64,000 nucleotides of DNA from Cryptomeria japonica. Lineage: Eukaryota; Streptophyta; Pinopsida; Cupressales; Cupressaceae. The notes below the pieces were generated by a model. That model was not told the DNA's origin, did not search any database, and saw only the letters and a list, made by a program, of their open reading frames with translations. Both the position numbers and the translations under genes were made by a program. Numbering within the stretch: the first letter of the stretch is position 1; every line of letters starts with the position of its first letter. The stretch is from contig NC_081410.1 of the NCBI RefSeq assembly GCF_030272615.1, positions 260,760,437-260,824,436 of the forward strand. Direction: 5' to 3'. Positions 44,700 through 56,330 of the stretch are shown here, in pieces.

Positions 44700-46249
44700 T
44701 TGAAAAAGATATCGCCTTTAACATTACATGAAGCAGACACTAAACAAATAAAAGTAGAGTGTAGAAAAGAGAAAGAGGAATCAACGGTCAAGAAAGAAGA
44801 AATACTCGGTGCTCAAGCTTTGACGGTATCAGCTACAATAATACAAGAAGTTGAGGTTCCTGAGGATATAAGAGATGAAGTTGTGAGAATCAGAGAATTG
44901 TTTGCACCATTAAAAGTTCCAGTCACATATACTACCAGGCAACAAGTAGATGATTCAGAGACTGATTCAAACGAGTATGAATGGGGTCCTGACTATCTTT
45001 CAGACACATCCACTACAGAAACTCCAGAAGAATCTAGTGGTGTCATAGATGATACTCAAGAGCTGATGTGCATAAAACTAGAGAGGGAAATACAAGAAAT
45101 TAGACAAAGAGGCAAGCAAATTATGAACAAGCATTCAAAGAAGGAACAATACCAGAAAGCTTCTCATCTATGTGTCCTTATCAAAAAATAGAACAAACTA
45201 GTTATAGCACTACACAGGAAGAGTTAGAAGCTACAGAACAAGAACCAGTTATCAGTCCAGAGGAAGCTGAATGGAGTGGACGAAAAAAAATCACAGAAAC
45301 AATGAGATCATGTCAACAGGTGTGTCAGATACAAATGACAAATGAACTACAATATGAAGGAATTTGTAGCATTAAAGATGTTAGTATTGATACCATACAT
45401 ATGCTTACTAAATCACCTGACAGAGACTTGGAAACTTCATCTGATAACTCTAATGATTCTGAGGACTCTGATAACAGTCTTGTTCATGATGATACCCACT
45501 CATCCTTAAATTTTGAATCATCTGATACAAACAATGAAAAGTTGTCTACTAGTCTTATTGTTGTTAAACCACGACATGACGTCCAGTCCGGCGTAGTAAA
45601 CGATGTTACAAGTATGTTTATTGGATTAGATCGATTAAATATTAACGTGAGCTTTAATAATCATGATCTGACTCTTGCTGGTCTCGAGACACTTACGCAA
45701 GGTATCATTCTGGAACTTGACTTTTCAATCCGCAATTGTGATAACAATACTATGAACGCTCTTGAACCTATCCAAAATTTGTCCTTAATACATCCCGAAT
45801 TGATTGACTGTACTTTACAGAATCAACCCATGGATATACCTACCTTTGCCAATGACTATACATTATCCTATTATCTCAATGCAGTCGAACCTATGAACTC
45901 TTCCACCAGTGAACGGAGTGAAAATATGACTGAAGAGGATATCAAGTATCTTAGTCGCAAAAGAAAGAAAAATAAGAATAAAAGATCTGATGGCGAAAAC
46001 CATATAGTGGCGGTGTCAGAATCTAAAAAAGAGAAAATAAAGGACGTACCTAAAGGTGAAAACCTCTTTGAGGCGCCTAAAGGTGAGATACTTGGTATAC
46101 TGCCCAGTCATTTTTAGGAGTGGTATTCCATATTGATCGAACCAACTCAGCCAGTAAAATATCGGGAATCAACAGACACCACAAATTATTCACGTAGCTC
46201 AATCACTATCGACAGAGGAATTGAAGGATTTCACTCAGCTATTCTTAGA
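44700..46249 (+). pseudogene. Element C: acidic linker between G-patch and RT
   Basis: Three stretches in changing frames. Glu/Lys-rich start, TDSNEYEWGPDYLSDTS (DSNEYEWG also in D), long Asp/Ser/Asn segment, LIHPELIDCTLQN, basic SRKRKKNKNKRSDG, then the FAWTYSDMPSLDL lead-in to RT. Unknown role; frame changes near 44700 and 45180. Confidence 0.6.
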
Positions 46250-47137
46250 GAAGAAAATAAATTTTGCATGGACGTACTCTGATATGCCAAGCTTGGATCT
46301 TGATCTCATTATGCACCATCTCTCACAGTTAAACAAAAACTCTGTAAGATGCACCCACATGTCGCACTATTGGTCAAAGCTAAACTAGAGAAACTACTTA
46401 AAGCTGGATTTATCAGAGCAATAGATTATGCTGAATGGATTTCCAACATAGTACCTGTGTCGAAGGCAGATAAATCTATCAGAGTTTGTACAGATTTTAG
46501 AGATCTCAATAAAGCATGTCCAAAAGATGACTTTCCATTGCCAAATATTGATATGATAGTCGACATGACAGCTGGGTATGAGATGTACTCACTAATGGAC
46601 GGATTTTCCGGCTACAATCAAATTAAAATCGCTCCTGGAGATCAATAAAAGACAACTTTCACCTGTGCATGGGGAACCTTTTGCTGGAACATTATGCCAT
46701 TCGGGTTAAAGAACGCAGGAGCGACCTATCAGAGAGTAGTTACAACTATCTTTCATGACATGATGCATAAGAATATGGAAGATTATGTTGATGACACCTT
46801 AGTGAAGACTATGAAAAGATCAACACATATTCAAGAGTTAGGTCCTATACTTGACAAAATGGAAAAGTTCAAACTCTGATTAAATCCAAAGAAGTGTGCA
46901 TTCAGAGTGACATCTGGTAAACTACTTGGCTACATCATTTCAAAGAAGGGCGTCGAGGTTGATCCTGAAAAGGTCCAAGCTATAATGGAAATGCCACCTC
47001 CAAAGAACATCAGTCAAATGAGAAGTCTACAGGGACGTCTCCAATCCATTAGAAGATTCATTTCTCAACTAGCAGACAAGGCTCAACCTTTTACAAAAGT
47101 ATTGAGAAAAGGAATAATATACAACTGGGATCAGTAG
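46250..47137 (+). pseudogene. Element C: reverse transcriptase
   Basis: Fingers LLKAGFIRAIDYAEWISNIV, VCTDFRDLNKACPKDDFPLP, palm YSLMDGFSGYNQIKIAPGDQ, MPFGLKNAGATYQR, catalytic MEDYVDDTLVK with YVDD at 46783-46794, thumb KGVEVDPEKVQAIMEMPPPK. Stops at 46646 (TAA), 46877 (TGA, Arg in siblings) and 47135 (TAG). Catalytic residues are intact. Confidence 0.9.
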
Positions 47138-47632
47138 TGTGAACAACATCTTCAGCAGATAAAAGAGTACCTGTCTAATCCACCGATATTGATGCCACCT
47201 ATTCAGGGTGAGCCACTAATCTTATATATATCAGCAACTGATTCATCACTAGGGGCACTTCTGGCACAACAGGATGACAACAAAAAGGAAAGAGATATTT
47301 ATTACATCAGCAGGACATTGGTGTCTTATGAAATGAGCTACAGTATAATAGAAAAAACATGCTTGACATTAGTCTTTGCATCACAAAAACTGAGGCACTA
47401 TATGCTCGCACATTCAGTCAAGTTGGTGGCCAAAATTGATCCACTTAAGTATCTTCTTAATAAAGCAACACTCACCGGATGATTGGCAAAGTGGGTAATG
47501 ATCCTTACAGAGTTTGACATTGAATATGTGGAACACAAAGCCATAAAAGGATAGGTAATTGCTGATCAACTTGTTGAAGCTCCACTTGAGGATACTCAAC
47601 CACTACACATTGAGTTCCCAGATGAATCAATA
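47138..47632 (+). pseudogene. Element C: native RNase H
   Basis: LILYISATDSSLGALLAQQD, RDIYYISRTLVSYEMSYSII, LVFASQKLRHYM, VAKIDPLKYLLNKATLTG, then stop and LAKWVMILTEFDIEY. Stops at 47480 (TGA for Arg of D) and 47553 (TAG for Gln of D). It follows RT as in all gypsy elements. Confidence 0.85.
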
Positions 47633-48180
47633 ATGCATCTTACTCAACAACCCTGGAAGATGTTCTTTGATAGTTCCTTTACTCAAAATGGTTCAGGTGT
47701 TGGCATACTATTCATTACTCCTCAAAAGTACTCAATTCCAAAGTCTTATAAGATTTTATTCCCTTGCACAAACAACATTGCAGAATATGAAGCTTTGGTG
47801 AATGGAATAAAACTAGCCATTAAATGGAAGGTTGCTGAATTACATATTTATGGAGATTCTCAGTTGGTCATCAATCAAATCAATGATACATATCAGACTC
47901 GAAATGAGAAATTGATGCCTTACAATAGGATGGTAGATGATTTCAAGAAGTATTTTGCTTTTGTATCATTCCAACAAATTCCTAGATCAGTGAATAGAGC
48001 AGCAGATGCTATGGCTACCTTAGCATCTATACCTGAGCTACAAGAGTCCAATTTTTGCTTTGATTTCCTGGTGGAAGAGTTATATTACCTTGCTTATGAT
48101 TCTTCTGAGACCCAAATAGTCATTTCTATTATTGGACACGACTCATCCCGATACAGCCACATCTATTCCTATCTATGTGA
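47633..48180 (+). pseudogene. Element C: second (archaeal-type) RNase H, open
   Basis: Plus strand, free of stops. Acidic residues: MFFDSSFTQNGSG, NNIAEYEALVNG, YGDSQLVINQI, RAADAMATLAS. All four catalytic positions are kept, making this the best-preserved copy here. A connector segment links to integrase in the same open frame. Confidence 0.88.
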
Positions 48181-49405
48181 TCAAATTATCCCTGAAAACC
48201 TTACTCGTAATGAGGAAAGAAACCTAACTCGAAACGCTTCACGGTATGTTATCATAGCTAACGATTTATTTAGACGAGGTTTAGACGGTACTTTGTTTAG
48301 ATGTCTAGAAACTGAAGAATCTAAACGTGCATTATCGGAAGTCCATGAAGGTATTTGTGGATCTCATTCAAATGGTTTTACTTTAGCTTGGAAACTATTA
48401 CGGGCTGGCTACTACTGGCCAGATATGGAAAAAGACGCCATTAAATTTGCTAAGACTTGTGAGAAATGTCAGCTTCATGGAAATCTCATACATGCCCCGA
48501 TAAGGGACCTCATACCATTTATAACACACTGGCCTTTTCAGCAATGGGCCTTTGATCTCATTGGTTAGATATATCCGGCTTCATCCAACGGACATAAATT
48601 CATCATAACTACCACTGAGTATTTCACCAAGTGGGTAGAGGCAGTTCCGCTCATCAAAGCAACTGGTAAACAAGTCACCTTGTTCATCCTAAACTATATA
48701 ATTTGCAGGTATGGGATACCTTCATCCATCATGACTGATAACGGAAGACAATTCAAAAATAAAGATCTGGACGAGCTTTGTGAGAAATTCAAAATAAAGC
48801 AACACTGGTCATCAGTATATTACCCTCAAGGTAATGGACAAGCTAAGGTGTCTAACAAAAACCTACTGACTATCTTGCATAGAATAGTGAACAAGTCTGG
48901 GAAGGATTGGCATTTGCAGCTCAATCCTGCACTATGGGCTTACAGAACCAGTATCAGAACACCTACTGGGGCTACACCTTTTTCTTTGGTGTACAGGTCC
49001 GAAGCAGTATTACCTATTGAAGTAGAAATACCATCTCTAAGAGTTTCGTTGCAAGGTCTTGTTACTGATGAAGATCGTAGAATATCTAGATTGCAAGAAC
49101 TTGAATTGCTGGATGAGTGTTGGCAAGTGGCATTTGATCATCTCAGAGTGTATCAGAAGAGAATGTCCAGAGGGTATAACAAGAAAGTTTGACAAAGAGG
49201 ATTTCAAGTTGGTGACCTAGTTCTGAAAGAAAATCCAAAAAATCAACAGTTTCGCGACAACAAAGTGAAGTTTGAACCCAACTGGTTGGGTCCCTACATT
49301 GTTACTGCAGTATTCGGCTCTGGTGCCTATCAACTCTCAAACTCGGAAAGAGAACAGCTCCATGAACTGATTAACACCATCCACTTGAAGAAATTCTTCA
49401 CTTAG
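48181..49405 (+). pseudogene. Element C: integrase with catalytic Glu lost
   Basis: Zinc segment: EVHEGICGSH and CEKCQLHGNL. Core: QWAFDLIG (first Asp), MTDNGRQFKNKD (second Asp), then GNGQAKVSNKN, where the siblings and family have Glu; here codon AAG at 48845-48847 gives Lys. C-terminal domain: GDLVLKENPKNQQ, PNWLGPYIV, NTIHLKKFFT. Stops: 48566 TAG and 49190 TGA. Confidence 0.9.
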
Positions 49406-49570
49406 CACTCTCTGCTCCAGCAAACTTGTACAGTTGGAAAAAGTCCTTAAAAAAATCCTAAAAAATCAGAAAAAGTCCTTAAAAAAATCCTAAAAATTAG
49501 AAAAAGTCCTGAAGAAACCAAAAATAAATAAATAAATAAATAAAATAAAAAAGAAAAAAAGAAAAATTGC

Positions 49571-49657
49571 CCTGGTGAAAACGTGGCAAACAGGCACCTT
49601 GGTAAAAAAAAATTTTGAATCTCCGCCAAGCAGGTGAAAACCTGGCAAATAGGCGCC
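49571..49657 (+). repeat. Element C: two copies of the post-integrase motif
   Basis: 49571-49600 and 49631-49657: GGTGAAAACGTGGCAAACAG then GCACC, and GGTGAAAACCTGGCAAATAG then GCGCC. Each copy is near an A-rich run. Confidence 0.75.
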
Positions 49658-50915
49658 TCTTGTACTCAAGCGCTCCATCTATCAATGCAACGTTGGCATT
49701 TCCCGCTTTCAAGTATCTTTTTCTTTTGCTTGTATATATTTTTAGTCACTTTTGTGACATCCTGGCTCGTTGGAACCCTCATGACTTGAAACTGATCAAT
49801 GTCCTAGTCTTAGGTTACTCGATAGAGCACATTACATATCCTAAGCAGTGTCAACCAAGTCATTATTTTGTCAGTGAAACCTGGTCATCCACTCCAAGTT
49901 AGTTACCTGTCTCTTGACTACTACAGATTTTTTATCACTGAGTTCACAAGCAAAACAACATAACGGAAAACAATTACTAAACAGTTTGGGCTATGAATGA
50001 AAATTTTCTTTGTATGTTGTCTTTTATATTAATTTTTGATTATTGTCCCTCTGAGTAACTCGAGGATGTCTATTGTGACTAAGAGAAGCAAGGATTGGGG
50101 GCATAATATTTTCTTTGTTTTTTGCTTATAGGAATGATCCCGATGATCTGGAAACATATAAATTAGCTGGGTGTCTGTGATAAGAGCCTTTACATTAAGG
50201 TGAAATTGCCTCACATGCCTCGACTCCGCTTATTTGTATGCTACAGGGAGGTCCATATCATTTCTTTGTCTATTTTGAGGGAATTTCTTTATGATGCAAT
50301 TCGGGTCCCTGTGAAATCTATCCAAGGATATGAACAAAAAAAGGGTCATTGCGGACAAGATAACTAACATTGCAAATTGAAAAAGAAAGGAACTCTAACC
50401 TTCCTGTTGTATTCATTATGCTCAGTGATGAATCTTAAGTATTTTAAATCCAGTGACTAGGTTTAGGTTGCATTTCACATATCATTTTGCATTTCATTCT
50501 ACATTTTTGTGAATCTAGAGTGATTTTGGTATAGTAATAATCTCCTTATCTTATGAATGAGAGCTGAGAGCGTCATCATTTCTTACGCTAGGTGGTCTTT
50601 TTATCATTATTTCTTCGATCGAGTACTTGTGTTTTGAGATGTTTAGTTGCATACATAACATTTCATATAGATTCATTCATTCGTTTTATTATTAAATCAT
50701 TTGCATTCATCTTATTGCATAGAAAAAAACAAAAAAATTGCACTACTCATTTTCATTCATTTATTTGCATATGAAAAGAAACAAAAACATAGACATTCAT
50801 TATCATTTGCAATACATACATTCATGCTGAAAGAAATACATACATGTAGAATAAAGCATATAGAAACATCTCATAATCAAATTGACACAAGTATAATGAA
50901 GTCAAATTGGATCTC

Positions 50916-50916
<1 letters not shown>

Positions 50917-50953
<37 letters not shown>
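50917..50953. repeat. (AT)n microsatellite
   Basis: Uninterrupted ta dinucleotides over about 37 bp. Confidence 0.95.
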
Positions 50954-50955
<2 letters not shown>

Positions 50956-51080
50956 TCTCAAGTCTAAGAGTACAAAATGATGTCCAATGACATGTACAAA
51001 CTCCCATCGAAGCAAGAATCGTATCGGCTACAAAAAATGGGTGTGTCTACAAAAAATATCCTAGCTACAAAAATAATCAT

Positions 51081-52899
51081 CTAGCTAGCGCCCTCTCCCA
51101 CATCGCCTGGTGGAGGAGGAGGAGCATGATGCTCGGGATCCTGGCGCGGTGCTCGTGCTCCCTCCGATCTAGCCATATACTGTGAATAGGGTTGCACGTG
51201 TTGTGCAACAAGAACTGCAACACTATATGCCACCACATAATATGTAGCCCTACTACTCTGGAGCAACACCTCCTGTCAAAGAGACTCTATATCTGCTCTC
51301 GACTTGGCTCTCAATGCTATGATCTAGCAATCACGCTCTACCCTAACCTCGACTAGCTATCGGTCTCGCTCGGCCAGCTGAGTCTAAGCCACTATCAACT
51401 GTGACTGCAGCTCTGCAAGGCGTGCTCTCATCGACCGACCCATGTCAGCCCCCTGCTCTCTCACAGGCTCTTCACTGCCATCTCCACCACCATCTCCACT
51501 TGTGGCTCCACCCTGCTCATCCCGCCGCTGTTAGACCTGCCTCGTAGCTGCTTGCTCCTCCTCTCTTCCACCCAACCTCACGCCTACTCTCCCAAGGGAT
51601 CCACCCTCACCCCTCTGCTATCCAACATCAGCTTGCACTTCATTGTTGCTAGCACCAGGATCACCACCAGTCCATCGTGGAGCATCTGGTCTTTGGCCCT
51701 ATTCCTGCCTATGGCCCTGTCTCTGTGCCAGTGCGGGGGCATCATCCTCCACATCCTCAATATGAGGAGCATGCTCTCCAGGATCCGTAAACCGAGGGAA
51801 TGGATGCTGCTGAAAGTAATCCCTGTACTAGGGCAATACCCCTGCATCTGCTATATCCTCTAGGTAATCCCACCTTAGCCAGTGTAAACCTGTCAGCTCC
51901 TGCATCGCTAAAGCATAGGATAGCCTAGGTGACCATCCCTATCTCTCCTCATCAGCGTATCGAGCATACGCCGTATACTCCTGAGAGATCCCCTGTGGCC
52001 AACCATACTGCCTCATCACTCATGAAATGATGAATCGTTCCACAATAGTCTGTGATCTCCCAATTAGTGGGCGTGTAACAAAAAGATCTCTCTGCATCGC
52101 CCGCCAGTCATCCCATGACTCCAACCCCCTGTACGGTCTCCATATAACAACTATCAGATCATCTAGCTTTCATCGCCAGAAGTCTGTCTTGCCTAGATGG
52201 GGATGCGTAATATATCTGGCATACCTGTAGATAATAGGTTGCTTGGGCTCTCTACTATCATTGACTATCGGTCGACAAACGAGAAGGTGCTCCCAAGCCC
52301 ACACCTGTAAAATGTAAACCCCTGTAGCCATACTCCACCCATCTCTGTAGACAATCTCATGCATCTCCCGATACATGTGGGCCAATAAGCAAGAGCCCTA
52401 GCCAAGTCTCTGAGGGGTCTCTATCAACCTCTCCAGCATACGGCCCCATCCACTCTGAAAACCCTGTTGTCCTCTGTCTGGCATCAAGAAGCAACCAATG
52501 AAACCTGCTAGGACACATGCCAGCGGATACTCCTCACTGTACCTGCCCATCAATATATCACAACTCATAGAACGAGTCAAGATATCAGGATCCTTGAATA
52601 CGTTCCTAAGAGCCTGTAGTCCAGGTAACAATGCAGTATCATAATCCACCTTATCCCTAGCAAAAGGGATACGAAGGATCCTATACACATCCTCAGGAGT
52701 GATAGTCAACTCCCCAACTGGAAAATGAAAGGCATTATGCTCTGAATGAAATTGCTCTACCAACGCTGTCAGCATCCCGTGGTTCACACAGATATCAGGT
52801 AACCTCATCAGGTGAGTAAAGCCACACATATCAATATGAGCCTGCTCGACCTCAGACAAATCACGAACCAAAGCCATAGTGGGAGGATATACACATCTG
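51081..52899 (-). pseudogene. Element C: antisense PMD gene, exon 2 part
   Basis: Minus strand, colinear with the D protein: RCVYPPTMALVRDLSEVEQ, MLTALVEQFHSEHNAFHFPV, LTITPEDVYRILRIPF, LAGFIGCFLMPDRGQQ, GSCLLAHMYREMHEIVYR, YILQVWAWEHLL, RPLIGRSQTIVERFI, VMRQYGWPQGIS. The C-terminal part is charged and predicted coiled coil, ending GDVGEGAS. Stops include one where TGG became TAG before GSCLLAH, and TGA in WR*KLDD. Exon 1, intron and promoter are deleted; the frame runs straight into the truncated 3' LTR. It probably has no promoter of its own now. Confidence 0.78.
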
Positions 52900-53876
52900 A
52901 AGAACATCATTTTGATCAATTATCCCATTTTAATTTATTAAATATCTTTGCATATTTAATTAAATTAATAAATTTGCCATTCAATCATGCAAAAAGGATT
53001 AATTTATTACAAAAGATGAATTAATTGATTACAAAGAGTTGAATTGAAACAAAACAAAAAAAAAAAAAAATAATTGAATTAAGAGAGAAATCGAACTTGA
53101 GATATTATTTCTTTTTCTAAATTTAGAACTTGAAATCAGAAAAGTAATTTAATTGAATTATTGAATTATTCCCTAAAATTGGAACTCAAAGCTTTTCAGA
53201 AAAAGAAGTTCAGTTGCATTGAAAAGACCTTTTTCTTGAATGAATCAAATATGTGCATAGAATTATCTATTTTTATCAGATGTACATGGAATTAATTTAT
53301 TATTATTTTCCAATGCAATTTGGACTTCTAATTTGAATGCATTTCAATTAAACTATAATTGGAATCTATCTCAAGGTTAACTCAACCCAATTTCTCAATT
53401 ATTTTCAATTAATCCTAAATTGAGCTTTTTGTGATTCTCTATAAATTCAGTCTTCAGCTCTCATTCCAATTCACCCCAGAGATTTTTGAGAACACGCTTG
53501 GAGATTATTATCACGCTAATTTCACTCTGGAGTCATTGAAATCATTGTGCTTTTTTAGATTACTTGCATCCATTTTACATTCATTATTGCTTGCATCCAT
53601 TATTGCTTAAATTGGTTATTATTGCTTGAATTATTCATCCATCTTCCATCCATATAGCTTAATATCATATAGATTAAATCCTTCGTCTTGGTGTAGTCTA
53701 GTCATTGGTATTGCTTATAAAAATCTGAGAGCAATCTTATACTCGCATCTTTTAGAAGGCAATTAGTCGCTTTGCTATGGTTTATTTCTTATTGATTATT
53801 GATTACTAACCATGCATATAATGACTTAATTGAAGTGTTGTGCTTGTAGCTACAGGTTCACTTTTTCACACACACA
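52900..53876 (+). repeat. Element C 3' LTR, 5'-truncated
   Basis: Pairs with 38369-39330 and ends at CACACACA. The first 186 bp of the LTR and the polypurine tract are missing. The junction with PMD shares the word aagaa, suggesting a deletion at microhomology. Confidence 0.88.
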
Positions 53877-54689
53877 AAACTAAAACAAAGAACAAAATGA
53901 TAAACAATACAAACCATGATTCCCGCTTTAATTTGATTATTCTGTGATTCGATGTGTGCTCATGACGTAGCTTTGAATGCTCAATTATGCTCCATGATGG
54001 TAGATGCAAATGGTAATGGTTGATCAATGAAAATATGTGATTGGATAGGAGTGAGTAGCGATTTTTGTAGAGTAATGGTGCAATGGTATGAAGATGGTTT
54101 CGTTTTGGTCTAAAATGGGGGGATTAAATAGAAGAAAGGAGGAAGGAGAAGGGATGGAGGATGAGAAACTTCTCTCAAAGAAGAATGACATGTGTCCCAA
54201 AAGGAGACATGTCTAGGAAAGGAGTGACATGTGTCCCTAAGGACACATTTCTATTTTGGGGAAAGCCACCCCAAAATAAGGGATATTTCCTAATATTTAG
54301 GATTAGTTAGGATGTGCACATATAGAGGTTAGGAGGGACAGGATAGGGTTGGTTGGGAGGTTTGGATGATGACTAGGTTAGGGGAGGTTTATATAGATAG
54401 ATTTGGTTAGCACTCTAGGGTTAGGACAAGGGTTAGGTTAGATGGGAGGATAAGGTTAGGAGTCATGTGCTCAAATAGGATATGGAATTGATTAATTGAT
54501 TTAATTAATTCATGGGATTGGGAAAGAAGAGGAAGTGATTAATTTAATTAATTAATCAAAAGGGGGAAAAGGGATTAATTAATTAGAAATTAATTAATTA
54601 GAGGAAGAAGATGGGAGGATTAATTTAATTAATTGGGAGAATAGGATTTAAATTTGATTAAATTAATTAGTCAAATTTAGGTGTCTACA
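53877..54689 (-). repeat. Element B 5' LTR, right fragment
   Basis: Begins with the AAACT duplicate (53877-53881) and ends GTGTCTACA, the same end type as D. Minus-strand TATATAAA at 54395-54388 is a likely TATA box. Together with 38078-38182 the LTR is about 913 bp. CATGA follows at 54690 and may be the target duplication of B; its partner is not in the window. Confidence 0.75.
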
Positions 54690-55178
54690 CATGAGATGTC
54701 GAGGAACCAATTTCATCACGAGGTCAAGGATATGCCCCCAGTTACAGATAGGACCTAATTATTATGGCTGAAGCAAATGACAACAAAAGTCTATTATGGA
54801 AGGCAAAATGATCCTAGGTAGATTAATGAAAATCTATGATGGAAATGAGCAGACTATTATAAAATGATAGGATGTGAGTGTGTGCAAAATGAAAGGATGA
54901 TGCAGAGTCTTGAAGGAAAGGAGGAAAAGTCCCTACACATGGCTGTGATAACCTGATTTTCACCTTGGTACTTGCCTAGGGGACCACAAAATTGTATTCA
55001 CCATTGGACAAATTTATTTCTCTTTAATTTTTTTGAGTTTAATTTATTTATTTATTTATGTATCATTGAGAATGCTTGTTTGCCATATTTTCATCAAGGT
55101 GATTTTTATTTTTATGTTTTTTTTGGATTTTTGATATTTTTCATTTTTTTATATTTTTTAATGGGATTCTTTGAAGAG
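54690..55178. other. Element F: 3' non-coding stub cut by B
   Basis: No gene. It carries one post-integrase motif (55072-55096) and a T-rich run. The PMD gene and 3' LTR expected further left are displaced by the insertion of B. Confidence 0.5.
55072..55096 (-). repeat. Element F: post-integrase motif, one diverged copy
   Basis: Minus strand TTGATGAAAATATGGCAAAC then AAGCA. Same place as in B, C and D. Confidence 0.55.
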
Positions 55179-56330
55179 CTATGTGTAAAACCTGTGAAGG
55201 TGCATGTTGTTGATATGATCATTCAATAATTCACTTTCAAGGGTAGATAATTGATATGCTCCCGAGTCATAAATTGTTGTGATGATGTAGGGGCCCAACC
55301 AATTAGGTTCAAACTTGCCCCATTTCTCTTGATCCTATTGATTCTTAGGGTTTTATCTAAGGACTAAGTCACTAGACTCAAATGTTCAAGGTTTCACCAT
55401 ATGATTATAGCTGCGACTCATGCATTATTGATATGCCTTAAGATGATTGAATGCATTCTGTCTACGCTCATCTAACAATCCCAAATCATGTAATCAGGAG
55501 ACTTTGCAATCCTCGTCATTGATAAGATTGTGCAAGGAGACCCATAGGGATGTTAACTCAACCTTGATGGGAAAGATAGATTTAACACCACAAACAAGTG
55601 AGTAGGGTGTGGCTCCATTTGGTGTATGAACTCTTGTGCAGTAAGCCCACAATGTTAGGTTGAGTTGTATGTGCCAGTTACGACCAGGATTGTTGACTAT
55701 CTTTTTGAGGATTTTGAGGATAGTTTTATTAGATACCTCAACTTGAATGTTTCCTTGGGGATAATATGGAGTGGATAAATGGTGTTGGGTGTGAAATTTG
55801 TCATAAAGCTCTTGAACATCCTGATTCTTGAAAGGACACCCATTATCCATGAAGATGGATAGGGGAACATTGTATCGACAAATAATGAAATTGAAGATGA
55901 ATGTGGCAATTTTCTTATCAGTGATTTGTGTGAGGGGAATGGATTCAATCTTCTTTGTGAAGTACTTAGTGGAAATTATGATGAATTTGTGGCCATTGGA
56001 TGATGGAGGGTAAATCTTACCTATGAGGTCATGTCCCCATTGAAAAAAGGGCCATGGTGTAGCTATCAGTTGAAGTCCATGTGTTGGTGTGTCTATCAGG
56101 TCTCTATGAATCTAAAGCTACTTGAATTTCCTAACATACTAATAGAAATATTTTTTCATTTTAGACCAATAGAAACCAGTCCTCAATAATTTCTTGGCTA
56201 AAGTTGGACCACCAAAGTGAGCCCCACATATACTTTCATGAACCTCTCTCAACACAGTCTAAACTTTCTCACTTTCTAAATATATAAAGAGAGTACCATT
56301 GAGACCTTGACTATAAAGGGTATCAATAAT
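55179..56330 (-). pseudogene. Element F: integrase
   Basis: Minus strand. GHKFIIIS-type core start, MDNGCPFKNQDVQEL (second Asp), YYPQGNIQVEVSNKT with catalytic Glu kept, LWAYCTRVHTPNGATPYS, NWLGPYII, ending INNMHLHRFYT at a TAG at 55179. The zinc segment is near 56260-56150. Stops are many in the last third. Confidence 0.8.

Larger units (their letters stand above)
49406..51080. other. Element C: spacer between integrase and PMD 3' ends
   Basis: No gene. Contains A-rich repeats near 49440-49560 (aataaataaa run), the two post-integrase motifs and an (AT)n microsatellite at 50917-50953. Confidence 0.6.
38183..53876 (+). mobile_element. Element C: 15.7-kb Tat-type element in the 5' LTR of B
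   Basis: Plus-strand element: 5' LTR, PBS, leader with arrays, gag, protease, G-patch, linker, RT, two RNase H domains, integrase, post-integrase motif, antisense PMD gene and a 3' LTR that has lost its first 186 bp. Flanked by AAACT duplications. Confidence 0.9.
4150..54689 (-). mobile_element. Element B: host Tat element interrupted by D and C
   Basis: Segments 4150-17472, 35725-38182 and 53877-54689 read as one minus-strand element: PMD remnant, integrase to gag, leader, PBS and 5' LTR. Joining is supported by the target duplications of D (GATAC) and C (AAACT). Its 3' LTR is not in the window; its left side probably ends against A. Confidence 0.8.

Noticed and set aside
52912-52925. TGATCAATTA as the true start of the C LTR
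   Set aside because: Similarity with the 5' LTR extends left of it, and no target duplication fits; TGTAATAACC at 38183 with AAACT does.
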